Shown here piece by piece: positions 1-7,737 of a DNA stretch of 64,000 bases (its first letter is position 1; the number at the start of each line of letters is the position of its first letter). The notes beneath the pieces were generated by a model. That model was not told the DNA's origin. It saw nothing but the letters and a program-made list of their open reading frames with translations, and ran no database searches. The stretch is taken from NCBI GenBank assembly GCA_965242685.1, contig OZ251487.1, positions 1-64,000 on the forward strand, read 5' to 3'. The stretch comes from G965215055 sp965242685. Its GTDB lineage: Bacteria > Pseudomonadota > Gammaproteobacteria > UBA4575. Made by a program: the position numbers and the translations under genes.

Positions 1-611
1 TCAAGATTCCAATTATTCCGCGATGAAGGTTGCCCAACGCCTCGATTCAAACGCTCGAGACATTCGCGCAACTGTGCAAACCGTTGCCGTCGTCGCTTCG
101 TGTCGTCGTTGACGCGGGGAATCGCCATCAACCCGCACAACTTGAGACGCGACAAGCCTCGCAGAGATTGTGCCAGATCATCCACTTCGTCAAGAGCGAC
201 CCCCGATTTTGACGCCTCGTTGTCAATGTTCACCTGTATGAGTGCCCGCAGAGGCGCCAGTGAGGCGGGACGTTGTGCGTCGAGCCGTTCGGCAATGATC
301 AAACGTTCGATACTGTGTACCCAGTCAAAGTGACGGGCAATGAGTCGGGTCTTGTTTTTCTGTATGGGGCCGATGAAGTGCCAGCATAGATCCTCGTTGT
401 CGATGGCGGTGATTTTTTCTACCGCCTCTTGGACGTAGCTCTCGCCGAAATCGCGTTGACCGTAGGCGTTGGCCTCCCGCACGTCGCCGACCGGCATCGT
501 CTTGCTGACGGCGATCAGGCGGACACTGCCGGGCGTCCGTCGATACCGGGCCTCCATCTCCTTAATCGTCTTTTTTACGGCGGCCAGGCGTGTACCGATG
601 CATGCACTCAT
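1..611 (-). CDS. yggS: YggS/PLPBP-family pyridoxal phosphate homeostasis protein, 3' end outside window
   Basis: Reading the minus strand from the ATG at 611 gives an open frame that runs off the left edge. It contains VRLIAVSKTMPV (the PLP-lysine motif of the family), GQRDFGESYVQEA, WHFIGPIQKNKTR and LIQVNIDNEASKSGV, all landmarks of YggS. These small fold-III proteins bind PLP but have no firm enzymatic activity and buffer cytosolic PLP. About 203 residues are visible. The last visible codons match the point just before the conserved DTLSMGMS motif, so roughly 25 residues should lie outside. It is divergent from hsdM and marks the chromosomal edge of the defence island. Confidence 0.9.
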   Translation of the reverse strand, partial: MSACIGTRLAAVKKTIKEMEARYRRTPGSVRLIAVSKTMPVGDVREANAYGQRDFGESYVQEAVEKITAIDNEDLCWHFIGPIQKNKTRLIARHFDWVHSIERLIIAERLDAQRPASLAPLRALIQVNIDNEASKSGVALDEVDDLAQSLRGLSRLKLCGLMAIPRVNDDTKRRRQRFAQLRECLERLNRGVGQPSSRNNWNL

Positions 612-764
612 AATCTACTTTCTACACCATATAAGCCGCCAACCCAAAACTTTTTGCGGGGAAAATCCACAGTGTGTTGATTATATCGAACCCGTTTCAC
701 TTCGTCTTTTGCCAACCGATGTAATGCTTGTTTGATACAGGGTGTACGAGTATCCTGCACTGCC

Positions 765-2747
765 ATGCAGCAAAGCCAACTCAACTGGATCGCCGGCTAT
801 ATCTGGGGCCTCGCCGATGACGTGCTGCGCGACCTCTACGTGCGCGGCAAATATCGGGACGTGATCTTACCGATGACCGTATTGCGCCGTTTGGATGTCG
901 TGTTGGAAGACACTAAGGCGGACGTTTTGGCCATGAAGAAAAAACTTGACGAGATGGATATAGTCGATCAAGACGCGCCCTTGTGCCGGGCGGCAAAACA
1001 GGCGTTCTACAACACCTCAAAATTTACCTTGGCAACCTTAAAGGCGCGTGCCGGTCGCCAGCGGCTTGCGGACGATTTTTCGGCATATCTGGACGGCTTC
1101 TCTCGCAACGTCCAAGACATCATCAATAACTTTGAATTTCGCAATCATATTGATCGCCTTTCCGCCGCCGACGCGCTCGGCACGCTGATTGAAAAATTGA
1201 CCTCGCCCGACATCAACCTAAGCCCCCATCCGGTGAAAAACGCCGACGGCTCGATCAAACATCTCGGCCTTGACAATCACGGCATGGGCACCGTCTTTGA
1301 AGAACTGGTGCGGCGCTTCAATGAAGAAAACAACGAAGAAGCCGGCGAACACTGGACGCCCCGCGACGCCGTCAAACTGGTGGCCGACCTTGTCTTTTTG
1401 CCCGTTGCCGACCAAATAGAGTCCGGCACCTATCTGCTCTACGATGGGGCTTGCGGCACCGGCGGCATGTTGACGATAGCCGAAGAAACGCTACAGGAGC
1501 TTGCCCGCAAGCACGACCAAAAGGTTTCGACCCACCTCTACGGCCGGGAGATTAACGCCGAGACCTATGCCATCTGCAAGGCCGACCTGTTGATCAAAGG
1601 CGACGATGCCGACAACATTGTCGGCGGGCCGGAACATTCAACGCTTGCCAACGACGCCTTTTCGAGCGAGAAATTCGACTTTATGCTCTCCAATCCGCCT
1701 TACGGCAAAAGCTGGAAGAGCGACCTTGAGCGCATGGGCGGCAAGCAGGGGATGCGCGACCCGCGCTTTATGATCGAACATGCCCCCCCCCCCCCCCCCC
1801 CCGAATACTCACGCTCGCTGGTTACCCGCTCCAGCGATGGCCAACTGCTGTTTCTCGTCAACATGCTGAGCAAGATGAAGCGGCACACCGATCTGGGCAG
1901 CCGAATCGCCGAAGTCCACAACGGCAGTTCACTCTTTACCGGTGACGCCGGGCAGGGCGAAAGCAACATCCGCCGTTGGATCATTGAAAACGACTGGTTG
2001 GAAGCCATCGTCGCGCTACCGCTCAATATGTTCTACAACACCGGCATCGCCACGTATATATGGGTACTGACTAATCGCAAGTCCGAGCGGAGACGCGGCA
2101 AAGTACAACTCATCGACGCCACCGAATGGTATCGGCCCTTGCCCAAGAACCTCGGCAATAAAAACTGTGAATTGTCGGAAGGAGACATCCGGCGTATCAG
2201 CGAAGTCTTTCTCGCCTTTGAAGAAACCGAACAGTCCAAGATCTTTCCCAACGAGGCGTTCGGCTATCGAAAAGTCACGGTGGAGCAGCCGCTACGGATC
2301 ATCGATACCGACCCCAATCGCGTCTACAAGGCCGCCGAAGTCAAACAACTCAAGGAAACCAGCGCGCGTTCCGAAGACGCCCCGCCGCTCATCAAAAAGA
2401 TTCACAAACGGGACGTTGAAGCGAACCCGCTGCATGGCTTGTTTGAGGCGACCGTCGACGGCAAGCCGGCGGTGGTTGAGTATCATCCCGACAGCGAACT
2501 ACGCGACACCGAACAAATCCCACTCACCGACGCCGGCGGCATTGAAGCCTTTCTCAAACGAGAAGTACTTCCCTACGCCCCGCACGCCTGGTATTCCCCG
2601 CCACACGTAAAAATTGGCTATGAAATCAGCTTCACCCGCCACTTTTACAAACCCAAACCGATGCGCACGCCCGATGAAATCCGCACGGATATTTTGACGC
2701 TGGAAAAAGAAAACGCGGGACTGCTAGGTGAGATTCTCGGCAGATAA
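765..2747 (+). CDS. hsdM: Type I restriction-modification methyltransferase subunit HsdM, with a C20 tract in frame
   Basis: HsdM methylates adenine in the bipartite target with HsdS and is needed for restriction by the HsdR complex. Seen: an N-terminal helical domain, SAM-binding motif I (DGACGTGG, about residues 226-235) and catalytic NPPYG (about residue 310). I chose ATG 765 because the frame before it opens only with TTG 732 and the homology begins just after. Twenty C residues at 1783-1802 encode a proline run (about residues 340-346) where family members usually have a short loop before EYS-LVTRSSDGQ. The frame is open through the tract, so the gene is ON as sequenced; a one-base slip would truncate it. 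It is the first gene of the interrupted hsd operon. Confidence 0.95.
   Translation: MQQSQLNWIAGYIWGLADDVLRDLYVRGKYRDVILPMTVLRRLDVVLEDTKADVLAMKKKLDEMDIVDQDAPLCRAAKQAFYNTSKFTLATLKARAGRQRLADDFSAYLDGFSRNVQDIINNFEFRNHIDRLSAADALGTLIEKLTSPDINLSPHPVKNADGSIKHLGLDNHGMGTVFEELVRRFNEENNEEAGEHWTPRDAVKLVADLVFLPVADQIESGTYLLYDGACGTGGMLTIAEETLQELARKHDQKVSTHLYGREINAETYAICKADLLIKGDDADNIVGGPEHSTLANDAFSSEKFDFMLSNPPYGKSWKSDLERMGGKQGMRDPRFMIEHAPPPPPPEYSRSLVTRSSDGQLLFLVNMLSKMKRHTDLGSRIAEVHNGSSLFTGDAGQGESNIRRWIIENDWLEAIVALPLNMFYNTGIATYIWVLTNRKSERRRGKVQLIDATEWYRPLPKNLGNKNCELSEGDIRRISEVFLAFEETEQSKIFPNEAFGYRKVTVEQPLRIIDTDPNRVYKAAEVKQLKETSARSEDAPPLIKKIHKRDVEANPLHGLFEATVDGKPAVVEYHPDSELRDTEQIPLTDAGGIEAFLKREVLPYAPHAWYSPPHVKIGYEISFTRHFYKPKPMRTPDEIRTDILTLEKENAGLLGEILGR
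1783..1802 (+). repeat. C20 homopolymer inside hsdM (candidate phase-variation tract)
   Basis: Twenty uninterrupted C lie between the catalytic motif and the target-recognition side of hsdM. Tracts of this length are prone to slipped-strand mispairing. Because the tract is coding, a change that is not a multiple of three would end HsdM shortly downstream and disable both methylation and restriction. It could in part be a sequencing length error, but the open frame on both sides fits 20. Confidence 0.85.
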
Positions 2748-2761
2748 AGCGGAAATGCCGT

Positions 2762-3065
2762 AACGAAAGCCAGGTTTTAATTAAAGCTACGACAGTCCTC
2801 TATATTAAAGGCTCTCTTTATTAAGAGATCAGTAACGATCTTGTATTAAAGCCTAGTTTTAATTTAGAGCTGCAACGGCCATCCATATTAAAGTTTCTCT
2901 TTACTATAGCTAAGGCAATGCTTTATATTAAAGGCTCTCTTTATTAAGGGAGCAATAACACTTTTATATTAAAGTATTTTTAATTAAAGCTACAGCATAG
3001 CCTTATACTAAAGCCTAACTTTATTATAAGGCCTTTAATCGTCTATATGAAAGCAAGTCTTTACT
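2762..3065. repeat. About eight degenerate ~41-bp tandem repeats between hsdM and fic
   Basis: This fills the only long gap between hsdM and the Fic gene. The motif TATTAAAG or a close variant recurs at 2803, 2844, 2886, 2926, 2967, 3006 and 3046, with a weaker copy near 2762, giving steps of 39-42 bp. Each unit also carries a CTTTAATTAAAGC-like block about 15 bp later and a CA-rich tail. TATTAAAG followed by CTTTATTA makes an imperfect dyad inside many units. The last unit runs into the start codon of the Fic gene. Units are diverged, there are no unique spacers and no cas genes, so this is not CRISPR. Function is unknown; regulator binding or a transcription/recombination role is possible. 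Confidence 0.75.
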
Positions 3066-4226
3066 ATGGAAAACCATCTTTCAACCTCAACTCGGGCAGG
3101 GCGATATAGTAGGCAGTCGACCGGCTACAAGGCCTTTCTTCCGGCGCCGTTACCGCCTAAACCACCCGTTCAAATCGACGGGGAGCTACAAACACTACTT
3201 TATGAAGCCAATTATGCACTGGGGCGTTTGGATGGATCCATTAAAACGCTACCCAACCCTGACCTGTTCGTTTACATGTACATTCGTAAAGAGGCGGTAC
3301 TCTCCAGCAAGATCGAAGGTACACAGAGTTCATTGCAGGATCTTTTAGCCGCCGAAGCAAAGATACTCAAGCCAAATCAAGCCGGCGACGTAGACGAATT
3401 GGTGAACTACGTGGCCGCCATGAATCACGGCTTGGACAGGTTATCCGAGTTACCCATTTCTACCCGGTTGATCCGCGAGATTCATGCCAAGCTTCTACAG
3501 GGTGTACGGGGGCATCGTCTTATGCCGGGCGAACTGCGGACCTCTCAGAATTGGATCGGCCCTGCCGGTTGTACGCTCAAGGAGGCCGTTTTTGTGCCGC
3601 CTCCGCCCCGCGAAGTCGCGGAAAACATGTCGCAGTTGGAACGATTTATCCATGCCAACACAAAATTGCCGCTATTGATCAAGATAGGGCTTGTGCACTC
3701 CCAATTCGAGGCGATTCATCCGTTTCTTGACGGCAATGGTCGCGTCGGCAGGCTACTGATAACCTTTTTACTTTGTGAACAGAAGGCATTACAAAAACCC
3801 GTCCTCTACCTGTCTTATTTCTTCAAGCAACATCGGCAACGGTATTACGAAGAGTTACAGTCCGTGCGCGATGCCGGCACTTGGGAGCGATGGCTTGCCT
3901 TCTTCCTGAAAGGCGTCGTGGAAGTGAGCGGGCAGGCAAGTGACACGGCGCAACGGATCATTACACTTCGTGAAGCACATCGTAACCTGATAACCGAGAA
4001 GTTCGGTTATGCCGCCGGTAACGGTCATCGTGTCCTGGAGCACCTCTACGAATGTCCTATCGTGTCGGTGGGCGACGTGCGGAACTTGAGCGACACCACC
4101 TATCCGGCGGCAAACACCCTTGTCTCGCGTATGGTTGACAACGATATTTTGCTTGAGTCCACAGGGCGGGTGCGCAACCGAAAATTCAAATATCAGCCCT
4201 ACGTCGACCTGTTTGATGATGGATAA
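3066..4226 (+). CDS. Fic-domain protein (putative AMPylase) with N-terminal inhibitory motif and C-terminal helix-turn-helix-like region
   Basis: The core motif HPFLDGNGRVGR (residues 218-229) is the Fic active site; its His and the phosphate-binding loop transfer AMP or related groups to target hydroxyls. SSKIEG at residues 80-85 fits the (S/T)xxxE(G/N) inhibitory helix of self-restrained class II Fic proteins, so a separate antitoxin is not expected. Residues about 300-386 look like a winged-helix domain. At 386 aa the length is normal for the SoFic-like group. Fic genes often sit between hsdM and hsdS in type I operons; the role there is unsettled. Its stop codon falls inside a duplicated segment shared with the junction before the KAP gene. 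Confidence 0.9.
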   Translation: MENHLSTSTRAGRYSRQSTGYKAFLPAPLPPKPPVQIDGELQTLLYEANYALGRLDGSIKTLPNPDLFVYMYIRKEAVLSSKIEGTQSSLQDLLAAEAKILKPNQAGDVDELVNYVAAMNHGLDRLSELPISTRLIREIHAKLLQGVRGHRLMPGELRTSQNWIGPAGCTLKEAVFVPPPPREVAENMSQLERFIHANTKLPLLIKIGLVHSQFEAIHPFLDGNGRVGRLLITFLLCEQKALQKPVLYLSYFFKQHRQRYYEELQSVRDAGTWERWLAFFLKGVVEVSGQASDTAQRIITLREAHRNLITEKFGYAAGNGHRVLEHLYECPIVSVGDVRNLSDTTYPAANTLVSRMVDNDILLESTGRVRNRKFKYQPYVDLFDDG

Positions 4227-4334
4227 AGGGCAGAGGGGTACAGCAAATGAATGAAAACGCATCGACGGCGAAAGATCCCGACTTATCGCTAAAGCAGCCG
4301 GAGCTGGGGCACCGGCAAGACGTTCCTGCCCCTA
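4214..4334 (+). pseudogene. Truncated, internally deleted copy of the KAP NTPase 5' end
   Basis: From the last codon and stop of fic onward, this segment matches the segment starting at the stop of the second TIR gene (about 6055). It covers the upstream spacer, the start codon and the first ~17 codons of the KAP gene. The match then jumps to the Walker A coding region (GGGGCACCGGCAAGACGTTCC here, 6264-6291 in the intact gene), so about 120 bp are deleted. No function is expected. It shows that KAP once followed fic directly and that the TIR cassette entered with duplication of this sequence. Confidence 0.85.
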
Positions 4335-4407
4335 AAATTTTTTTACCTTAAATGCGGTAAATTTTCACCCTAAATGCGTTACATTTTCCCCGAAATTTTA
4401 ATATTAA
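4335..4407 (+). promoter_or_regulatory. AT-rich dyads and candidate promoter ahead of the TIR cassette
   Basis: Two related ~22-bp units follow the KAP fragment: TTTACC-TTAAATGC-GGTAAATTTT (about 4341-4365) and CACC-CTAAATGC-GTTACATTTT (about 4366-4387). The first has a 6-bp inverted repeat around an 8-bp spacer. The second overlaps a plausible sigma-70 -35 (TTACAT, 4379-4384) with a TATTAA -10 at 4402-4407 after 17 bp. This looks like an operator overlapping the cassette promoter. A closely related dyad stands at 10884-10911. Confidence 0.5.
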
Positions 4408-4444
4408 TTATGTGATTGATAACCAGTGAGAGAGATCATCAAAG

Positions 4445-5113
4445 ATGGCTAGAAAGATATTCGTTTCATATAAACATGAAGACGCATCAGTATTGCCTAT
4501 AGATGGCGATAACACTGCTCGTGCTTATGTGGATAAGCTCATCGAGTTGTTTGATGAGGATGAAATTTACAAAGGGGAAGCCGATGAAGACTTGAGTGAA
4601 TTTAAGGATGAAACCATAAAATCTCACTTGCGAGACAAGATATACGACAGCAGTATCACGTTGGTACTGATTTCGCCAGATATGAAAGATAGTGGTGAAA
4701 AAGAATCGGATCAGTTTATTCCTTGGGAAATTTCGTATTCCCTTAAGGCAATTTCTCGGAATGACCGCACTAGCCGGACAAATGCAGTATTGGCGATTGT
4801 TTTGCCAGATTGGAACTCTTCCTACAGATACTTTCTAGAAGATGACACATGTTCCTCCTGCCATTGCTGTACTTTGCATACTGGGAGACTATTCCAGATA
4901 CTGCGGGACAATATGTTCAACATAAAAGACCCTGTGTATAACAACTGTCCGCACCATGCCGATAATAACCCCGTTTACACTGGATATTCTTCATACATTC
5001 ACTCTATTAAATGGGACGACTTCAAGGACGACAAGGACAGGTATCTGGAGATAGCTGAAAATATCAGGGAAAAAATGGACGATTACGACATCACAAAGAC
5101 CGTAGATGATTGA
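4445..5113 (+). CDS. TIR-domain protein, first gene of the TIR / membrane / TIR cassette
   Basis: The N-terminus KIFVSYKHED is a typical TIR strand A and box 1. The sequence continues with a predicted TIR fold to about residue 135, including LVLISPDM and IPWEISYSL; the Glu in the latter lies where NAD-cleaving TIR domains have their catalytic Glu. The C-terminal part (residues 140-222) is Cys/His-containing and of unknown function. Bacterial TIR proteins in defence systems consume NAD or make cyclic ADP-ribose signals; which applies here cannot be read from sequence. It is first of three closely packed genes (16 nt to the next). Composition is visibly more AT-rich than the hsd genes, suggesting acquisition. 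Confidence 0.8.
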   Translation: MARKIFVSYKHEDASVLPIDGDNTARAYVDKLIELFDEDEIYKGEADEDLSEFKDETIKSHLRDKIYDSSITLVLISPDMKDSGEKESDQFIPWEISYSLKAISRNDRTSRTNAVLAIVLPDWNSSYRYFLEDDTCSSCHCCTLHTGRLFQILRDNMFNIKDPVYNNCPHHADNNPVYTGYSSYIHSIKWDDFKDDKDRYLEIAENIREKMDDYDITKTVDD

Positions 5114-5129
5114 GAATGAGGGCTAGGAA

Positions 5130-5558
5130 ATGGATGACAAAACGCGAGTAGTCAAACACATGGAAATGATCCAAGGAGTTATCAGCCGCTTAGCTCATGA
5201 TTCTTTCTTGGTCAAGGGTTGGAGCATGACACTCTTGGCTGCGGGAGTAATTTTCATCACGCGGGGCGAAGTTCGCTCGGATTGCGTTATTTTGGCCTTT
5301 ATCGTTCCCGTATTCGGTTTTTGGATTCTGGATGCATACTTTCTTTGGCAAGAAAGATTGTTCCGGCAGCTTTATGACGAAATTCGGCAGCAGGAGACTA
5401 CGGATTTCTCGATGGATTTGACGAAGCACAAAGGCGACCGAAAAGACCAGTTGAAATTCTGGCGGTCTTTCTTCTCCTGCACGTTAAATCTGTTTTATGG
5501 CATGGAGATTTTCTTCGTAGCAGCCGTCTTTTCCATTTCCTTTCTGACAGGAGATTAG
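5130..5558 (+). CDS. Small membrane protein between two TIR genes (candidate effector)
   Basis: A 142-residue protein with two adjacent hydrophobic segments (about residues 32-46 and 53-72), a charged cytosolic stretch, and a third hydrophobic segment near the C-terminus (about residues 122-138). It resembles uncharacterised membrane proteins that I recall next to TIR genes in bacteria, but I cannot name a family with certainty. Coding is tight: 16 nt after the first TIR gene and 2 nt before the second. Inference: in this unit it may act as the membrane-disrupting effector that TIR-made signals or NAD loss would accompany. An alternative is a membrane anchor or sensor. Confidence 0.7.
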   Translation: MDDKTRVVKHMEMIQGVISRLAHDSFLVKGWSMTLLAAGVIFITRGEVRSDCVILAFIVPVFGFWILDAYFLWQERLFRQLYDEIRQQETTDFSMDLTKHKGDRKDQLKFWRSFFSCTLNLFYGMEIFFVAAVFSISFLTGD

Positions 5559-5560
5559 CT

Positions 5561-6061
5561 ATGGCGACCAAGAGACAAGTTTTTTACAGTTTTCATTATA
5601 AACTGGACAGCTGGCGAGCCTCGCAGGTGCGGAATATCGGGGCAATTGAAGGGAACAAACCAGCCACCGATAATGATTGGGAGCAGGTCAAAAGGGGTGG
5701 CGATAGGGCAATCAAGCAGTGGATAGCCGCCCAGATGAGATACAGGACGTGCACTGTCGTACTCGTTGGCGAAGCAACCGCGAACAAAGAATGGATAAAC
5801 TACGAAATAATTAAGTCTTGGAATGAGGGTATGGGAGTTGTCGGCATACGCATACATGGGTTAGAGGATCGGTATGGTCGCATATCTCGGGAAGGGAGGA
5901 ATCCATTTGACTACGTGACATATCGCAAGGAAAGTCTTTCCAGAATAGTTCGTTGCTATGATCCTCAAGGGAACAACAGCAAAGAAAGATACGCTTGGAT
6001 TGAGAAGTACCTGTCTAATGCCGTAGAAGAGGCCATCAATATAAGAAACAGATACGGATAA
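5561..6061 (+). CDS. TIR-like (MTH538/DUF1863, ThsB-like) protein
   Basis: The sequence RQVFYSFHYKLDSWRASQVRNIG, followed by a KRGGDRAIKQWI block, CTVVLVGEATANKEWINYEI and GMGVVGIRIH, is the layout of the MTH538 TIR-like family that includes the Thoeris signal-generating protein ThsB. The Glu of NYEI is at the expected catalytic position. At 166 aa it is a single-domain protein. The start lies 2 nt after the membrane protein, so the genes should be co-transcribed and perhaps translationally coupled. A standard ThsA effector (SIR2 or macro domain with SLOG) is not present nearby, so this is not a canonical Thoeris locus. Confidence 0.8.
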   Translation: MATKRQVFYSFHYKLDSWRASQVRNIGAIEGNKPATDNDWEQVKRGGDRAIKQWIAAQMRYRTCTVVLVGEATANKEWINYEIIKSWNEGMGVVGIRIHGLEDRYGRISREGRNPFDYVTYRKESLSRIVRCYDPQGNNSKERYAWIEKYLSNAVEEAINIRNRYG

Positions 6062-6084
6062 AGCGTAGCGGGCAGGTACAAAAA

Positions 6085-7656
6085 ATGAATGAAAACGCAT
6101 CGACGACGGAAAATCCCGACTTATCGCTAAAGCAGCCGGAACCGCCGATTCCGAAGGATGGTCCCTGGAAGTACGATGCCTTGCAGCGAAAATTGATCGC
6201 CGGCAATCTTACAAACCTGATTCGGGATCAGAAAAATCCGTTTGTCGTCAGTGTCGACGGTGACTGGGGAACCGGCAAGACGTTCCTGCTCCAGCGCTGG
6301 CAGGCGCAACTCGAAAAAGACCGCTTTCGGGCGATCTACTTCAACGCATGGGAAGACGACTTTTGCGATGACCCCCTGGTCGCCATCATCGGCCAACTGG
6401 CGGAGTATTTTCAAGGGAAGGGGCTTGAAAAAATAGGCAAGCAGTTCAAAGAAAACGTAATCCCACTGCTTATGTCAATTCTTCGTGGTCTCTCGGTTTC
6501 AGTTCCCGGGGTTGGGGTCGAGCTTTCGTTACCTGACTCTGCTGACCTTGCCGACGACGTTTTTGAACAATACTCGAAGCAAACAAAGAGTAAAAATGAC
6601 TTAAAAGATGAGCTAAAAAAATTAGCCGACGCAGTAACTAAAGAAACCGGCCATCCACTCGTTTTCATCATAGACGAACTCGACAGATGTCGCCCCACCT
6701 TTGCCGTTGAATTGCTGGAGAGAGTCAAGCACGTGTTCGACGTGCCCGGCATAGTGTTTGTCTTCGGTCTGAATCGCCGTGAACTGGCCAAATCGGTGCA
6801 ATCGCTCTATGGAAACATCGATGCGGACATCTACCTGCATCGCTTCTTTAACATGGAATTCCGCTTGCCGGAGGCGGATGCGAAGGCCTTCTGTGAATAC
6901 CTGATAGCGAAGCGATATGAACTAGATAAGTTTTATAAAGAAGCGGAAGCTGTTCAAGAACTTGCAGCTTTCAAAAATTCCTTTCCCGGTTTTTCAGGCT
7001 CTATAGGCCTTTCTCTTCGAGATATAGATTACTGCGTCAGAACCATGGCCTTTGTCGGCAAGAATCTCGACAAAAATAATAGTATTTTTACTCCTTATTA
7101 TCATTTCGTTCTCGCCGCCTTAATCCCGTTGAAACTGAAAAACCTGCCTCTTTACCAAAAATTTATTCAGGGAAAATCTGCCTCTGCCAGTGCCGAAGTG
7201 GTGGACTGTATCGACGGGTGGATTGATGATAAAAGGGATGTAAGGTTGGATGGAAATAATGAGTTGGAAGATTATCTAGACATCATGGAGCTTTATTTGT
7301 ACGCCAGTGCGCCTCGGAAACAAAGAGACATAGGGGATGAATACCCCTTGGCTATAGAGCAACTACGACTTTTGGCGGAAGGCGATAAGGCGAAAGGCGA
7401 GCTGGTAACCCACCCAGAATATTTATCGCAGAAATGCAGCACGCCTTGCGTCACATCTAAGGATAGGGAAGGCAAGTCAGTAATCTACCCCCGGAATATC
7501 CTAAGAAAACCCAAGACCCATCTAAGAGCACGCAAGCTATGGGGCGTTTATCAAAAGTTTCTGGAATTTTATCTACCGCTTAGTAACTATAGGTTTTTGC
7601 CGATAGAAGAGATTGTCAAACTTATCGAACTGACCAAACCACCGCAGGATCGGTAG
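6085..7656 (+). CDS. KAP-family P-loop NTPase
   Basis: Walker A GDWGTGKT (residues about 60-67) and a Walker B-like FIIDELDRC (about 194-202) with a following VFVFGLNRRELAKSV sensor region identify a KAP NTPase, a STAND-related family found in defence and membrane-associated complexes. Many members carry transmembrane segments inserted in the NTPase domain; here the insert (about residues 120-165) is only weakly hydrophobic. The gene lies 23 nt after the second TIR gene. The duplicate of its 5' end at 4214-4334 shows that it was present before the TIR cassette arrived, so functional coupling with the TIR genes is possible but not required. Confidence 0.88.
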   Translation: MNENASTTENPDLSLKQPEPPIPKDGPWKYDALQRKLIAGNLTNLIRDQKNPFVVSVDGDWGTGKTFLLQRWQAQLEKDRFRAIYFNAWEDDFCDDPLVAIIGQLAEYFQGKGLEKIGKQFKENVIPLLMSILRGLSVSVPGVGVELSLPDSADLADDVFEQYSKQTKSKNDLKDELKKLADAVTKETGHPLVFIIDELDRCRPTFAVELLERVKHVFDVPGIVFVFGLNRRELAKSVQSLYGNIDADIYLHRFFNMEFRLPEADAKAFCEYLIAKRYELDKFYKEAEAVQELAAFKNSFPGFSGSIGLSLRDIDYCVRTMAFVGKNLDKNNSIFTPYYHFVLAALIPLKLKNLPLYQKFIQGKSASASAEVVDCIDGWIDDKRDVRLDGNNELEDYLDIMELYLYASAPRKQRDIGDEYPLAIEQLRLLAEGDKAKGELVTHPEYLSQKCSTPCVTSKDREGKSVIYPRNILRKPKTHLRARKLWGVYQKFLEFYLPLSNYRFLPIEEIVKLIELTKPPQDR

Positions 7657-7660
7657 GGAA

Positions 7661-7675
7661 CGGGGCAAAACCCCG
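7661..7675 (+). terminator. Small GC hairpin after the KAP gene
   Basis: CGGGG-CAAAA-CCCCG forms a 5-bp stem 5 nt after the KAP stop codon. There is no T-run, so it is a weak candidate for a terminator or attenuator between KAP and hsdS. Confidence 0.3.
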
Positions 7676-7705
7676 CAATCCCCAACACGCCGGCCCTCGT
7701 ATCGT

Positions 7706-7711
7706 TATAAT
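7706..7711 (+). promoter_or_regulatory. Candidate -10 box ahead of hsdS
   Basis: A perfect TATAAT lies 26 nt before the hsdS start codon. No good -35 hexamer is seen 16-18 bp upstream, so the call rests on the -10 only. A local promoter would make sense because hsdS is separated from hsdM by five genes. Confidence 0.35.
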
Positions 7712-7737
7712 GTCGTGGGCGAAACGAGCCACACGGC

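Noticed and set aside
2762..3065. Possible CRISPR array
   Set aside because: Units follow each other directly without unique spacers, are degenerate, and there are no cas genes nearby.
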